A DNA stretch of 64,000 nt from Serratia quinivorans. GTDB taxonomy: Bacteria > Pseudomonadota > Gammaproteobacteria > Enterobacterales > Enterobacteriaceae. The stretch lies in assembly GCF_946227985.1 (NCBI RefSeq), contig NZ_CAMKGL010000008.1, positions 1-64,000 on the forward strand, in the 5' to 3' direction. Positions 61,851-64,000 of the stretch are shown piece after piece. Position numbers and translations under genes: made by a program. How positions within the stretch are numbered: position 1 is the stretch's first letter; every line of letters starts with the position of its first letter. The notes below the pieces were generated by a model. That model made no database searches and was not told where the DNA came from. It saw only the letters and a program-made list of their open reading frames with translations.

Positions 61851-63983
61851 ATGAGCACAATAGTGTTGATATTGGCCTTAGTGCTTGCCTGCCTGATTGC
61901 CGCCGGCCTGTATATTTGGTTCAAAGCCCGCAATCAGCCACTGCTGACGCGTACGCTGCCCTTTATCAAACCCACACACCGCAAGCTGACCGGCGAAGAA
62001 CGCGCCGCCGTTGAGCACTATCTCGGCCAACAAAACAAGCTGAGCAACAAACTGTTGCCCGGCAGCAATTCATTGCCTTCTGCCAAACTGGCGCTGACGC
62101 CGCAAAGCGACAACGTCTATCCGGTCACCCACGCCATTACCCGCTACGGGCTGGCCAGTGATGAACCCAATAAATGGCGCTATTATCTGGACGCCGAAGA
62201 GGTGCATCTGCCGCCGTTCTGGGAGCAGTACATCAGCGCCGATAACCATGTGGAAGTGATTAGAACCCAGACGCTGCCACTGGTGATCTCTCTCAACGGG
62301 CATTCGCTGAAAGACCATATTCACGATCGGCCGCTGCCGCCGGTGGTGCAGGCGACTCCGAGCCAAAACGCCTCTATCCGCAAGGAAGAGAGCGAGCATG
62401 TCGAACTGCTGAGCATCCGCAAGGAAACCCCGGAAGAACACGCACTCAATCGCCCGAACGGTATCAAGGAAGCCGCCATTATCTCGGCGGCCCTGCTGTT
62501 GCTGTTCTTCAGTCTGATAAGCCCGGTCGTGGTAATCCCCTGGATGATTGTCGTCGCCGTGTTGACGATCGCCTGGGGCTGCTGGAACCTGTTCCGCCGC
62601 CCTGCGACACGCGAGCTAAAAGAAGTGCACTGCTTACGGGGTACCCCCAAGCGCTGGGGGCTGTTTGGCGAATCCAATCAGGGGCAAATCAGCAATATTT
62701 CACTCGGCATCATTGACCTGATTTATCCACCACACTGGCAGCCATACATCGCCCAGGATCTGGGTAAAACCACCGACGTGGATATCTATCTTAACCGTCA
62801 GGTGCTGCGCCAGGGTCGCTACCTTTCACTGCATGATGAGGTGAAAAACTTCCCGCTGCAGCAATGGGGCAGGAACGCGGTTCTCATGGCCAGCTCACTT
62901 TTAGTGCTGCTGCTGTTGCTGACCTATATCCCACTAAGCCTGCCGCTCAAGCTGAGCATGGCCTGGCTGCAAGGCGCACAAAAAATTGAAGTAACCAACG
63001 TACAAGCACTGGAAGGCGCAACGTTACGCATCGGGGATACCCTGAGGGCCCAGGGCACGGGCATGTGCTACGTACCGCCGTTAACCAGTGGCGCGCGCTC
63101 CACCAGCTTTATGCCGTTCGACTGTTCCGGAATTTACTGGAACAACGCGGCACCGCTGCCGCAGCCGGAATCGGAAGTGATCGACAAGGCCTCAGCCCTG
63201 CTGGCGACGGTCAACACCCAATTGCACCCTGACGGCACCGATCAAAAGCTCAACCCACAGTTGGCCAGCGCAATCGAGAAATCCGGCATGATCCTGTTGG
63301 ATGATTTTTCCGATATCGTGCTGAAAACGCAGGATCTGTGCCAAGCGGATAATGACTGCGTCCGGCTGAAGAACGCACTGGTCAATCTGGGCAACGTCAA
63401 AAACTGGGGCACCCTGGTGAAACGTGCCAAATCAGGCTCGCTGCAAGGGGTGAACGTGTTGCTACGCCCGGTGAGCGCCGAATCACTGGAAAGCCTGACC
63501 AAAGTGGCCGCATCCTCCTTCGTCTACAGCGAAACCAGGCAGGCCGCCGCAGCACTCAACAGCCCACCACCGGGAGGTTTCCTGATCACCAGTGATGAAG
63601 GCAAACAGCTGGTGAATCACCCGCAGCCGACAGTGCCGCTAAACGAATACAACGCACTTGACCAATGGAACGAGCTGCAACGGCTTGCCGGTATGCTGTT
63701 GCATACGCCGTTCATGGCGCAGGGCGTGATCACCAATATCAGCGTCGATGCCAACGGTACCCGTCATATTGCACTGCACAGCGAGCCGGATATCATCACC
63801 CTGTGGCGCTATCTCGGCACCAGCCTGCTGCTGCTGACCGTCGCCGTCGTTCTGGGCTACAACAGCTGGAAGCTGGTGCAGCGCCGTCGCATCAATCAGC
63901 ACCGCATCGCCGATATCCAGCGCTACTACGAAAGCTGCTTTAACCCGCAGCTTGCCCCGATGTCATTGCGGCCGATGCCCTGA
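61851..63983 (+). CDS. igaA: Rcs-pathway attenuator IgaA
   Basis: IgaA (YrfF in E. coli) is an essential inner-membrane protein that restrains the Rcs envelope-stress phosphorelay by contact with RcsD and RcsF. The 710-residue length fits. Membrane helices are at the N-terminus (TIVLILALVLACLIAAGLYIWF), a pair near residues 205-245, one near 340-365, and one near 655-675 (LLLLTVAVVLGYNSW). A large periplasmic domain lies between the last two, with Cys in GTGMCYVPP, PFDCSG and DLCQADNDC, likely disulfides. Confidence 0.95.
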   Translation: MSTIVLILALVLACLIAAGLYIWFKARNQPLLTRTLPFIKPTHRKLTGEERAAVEHYLGQQNKLSNKLLPGSNSLPSAKLALTPQSDNVYPVTHAITRYGLASDEPNKWRYYLDAEEVHLPPFWEQYISADNHVEVIRTQTLPLVISLNGHSLKDHIHDRPLPPVVQATPSQNASIRKEESEHVELLSIRKETPEEHALNRPNGIKEAAIISAALLLLFFSLISPVVVIPWMIVVAVLTIAWGCWNLFRRPATRELKEVHCLRGTPKRWGLFGESNQGQISNISLGIIDLIYPPHWQPYIAQDLGKTTDVDIYLNRQVLRQGRYLSLHDEVKNFPLQQWGRNAVLMASSLLVLLLLLTYIPLSLPLKLSMAWLQGAQKIEVTNVQALEGATLRIGDTLRAQGTGMCYVPPLTSGARSTSFMPFDCSGIYWNNAAPLPQPESEVIDKASALLATVNTQLHPDGTDQKLNPQLASAIEKSGMILLDDFSDIVLKTQDLCQADNDCVRLKNALVNLGNVKNWGTLVKRAKSGSLQGVNVLLRPVSAESLESLTKVAASSFVYSETRQAAAALNSPPPGGFLITSDEGKQLVNHPQPTVPLNEYNALDQWNELQRLAGMLLHTPFMAQGVITNISVDANGTRHIALHSEPDIITLWRYLGTSLLLLTVAVVLGYNSWKLVQRRRINQHRIADIQRYYESCFNPQLAPMSLRPMP

Positions 63984-64000
63984 GTCACTAGCCGGCCTGC

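Overview
The window is chromosomal DNA from a Gram-negative enterobacterium, most likely Serratia or a close Yersiniaceae relative. Proteins such as Crp, EF-Tu, NirB, ArgD, PrkB, CodA and MrcA look very close to the E. coli proteins I recall. The gene order follows the E. coli bfr-str-slyD-kef-crp-argD-nir-aroK-mrcA segment, with Serratia-like differences such as a short 270-residue Dam, an inserted tauABCD operon and btsSR next to ppiA. The genus is inferred from memory; no database search was done.

Layout. 1-8424: the end of an IS3-family insertion that cuts off bfr, then bfd, then the minus-strand str and tus genes (tufA, fusA, rpsG, rpsL, tusB, tusC, tusD, yheO), then fkpA. 8425-14433: slyX, slyD, yheV, the kefGB potassium-efflux pair and the ABC-F gene yheS. 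14445-19407: tauABCD for taurine sulfur use, then a PhzF-like protein and a LysE-like exporter. 19526-27615: yheT, yheU, prkB, yhfA, crp, yhfK, argD (with a double ARG box) and pabA. 27616-35577: an accessory stretch where E. coli has fic-yhfG. It holds a LysR gene, a divergent CitE-like protein, a CitA-type symporter, yjgR and the pyruvate-sensing pair btsSR. 35739-40763: ppiA, a small beta-glucoside cassette (PTS IIA, GH4 6-phospho-glycosidase, LacI regulator with a perfect 20-bp operator) and tsgA. 40831-47559: codA diverging from nirBDC-cysG, which has a textbook FNR plus NarL/NarP promoter. 47611-58098: trpS, gph, rpe, dam, damX, aroB, aroK and the competence-like hofMNOPQ operon, all on the minus strand. 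58221-63983: mrcA, nudE and igaA.

How the genes work together. cysG makes the siroheme needed by NirBD, and NirC brings in nitrite. TusBCD relays sulfur for tRNA 2-thiouridine. TauABC imports taurine and TauD releases sulfite. KefG activates KefB. AroK and AroB serve chorismate synthesis, from which PabA leads to folate. BtsS and BtsR form one signalling pair.

Most of the window is conserved core genome. The parts worth attention are the interrupted bfr, the LysR/CitE-like/CitA-like cassette, the orphan PTS IIA-GH4-LacI cassette, a 267-bp structured element placed exactly at the dam stop codon, and three copies of a dispersed palindromic repeat, two of which also abut a stop codon. I saw no CRISPR array, prophage, tRNA or rRNA gene.
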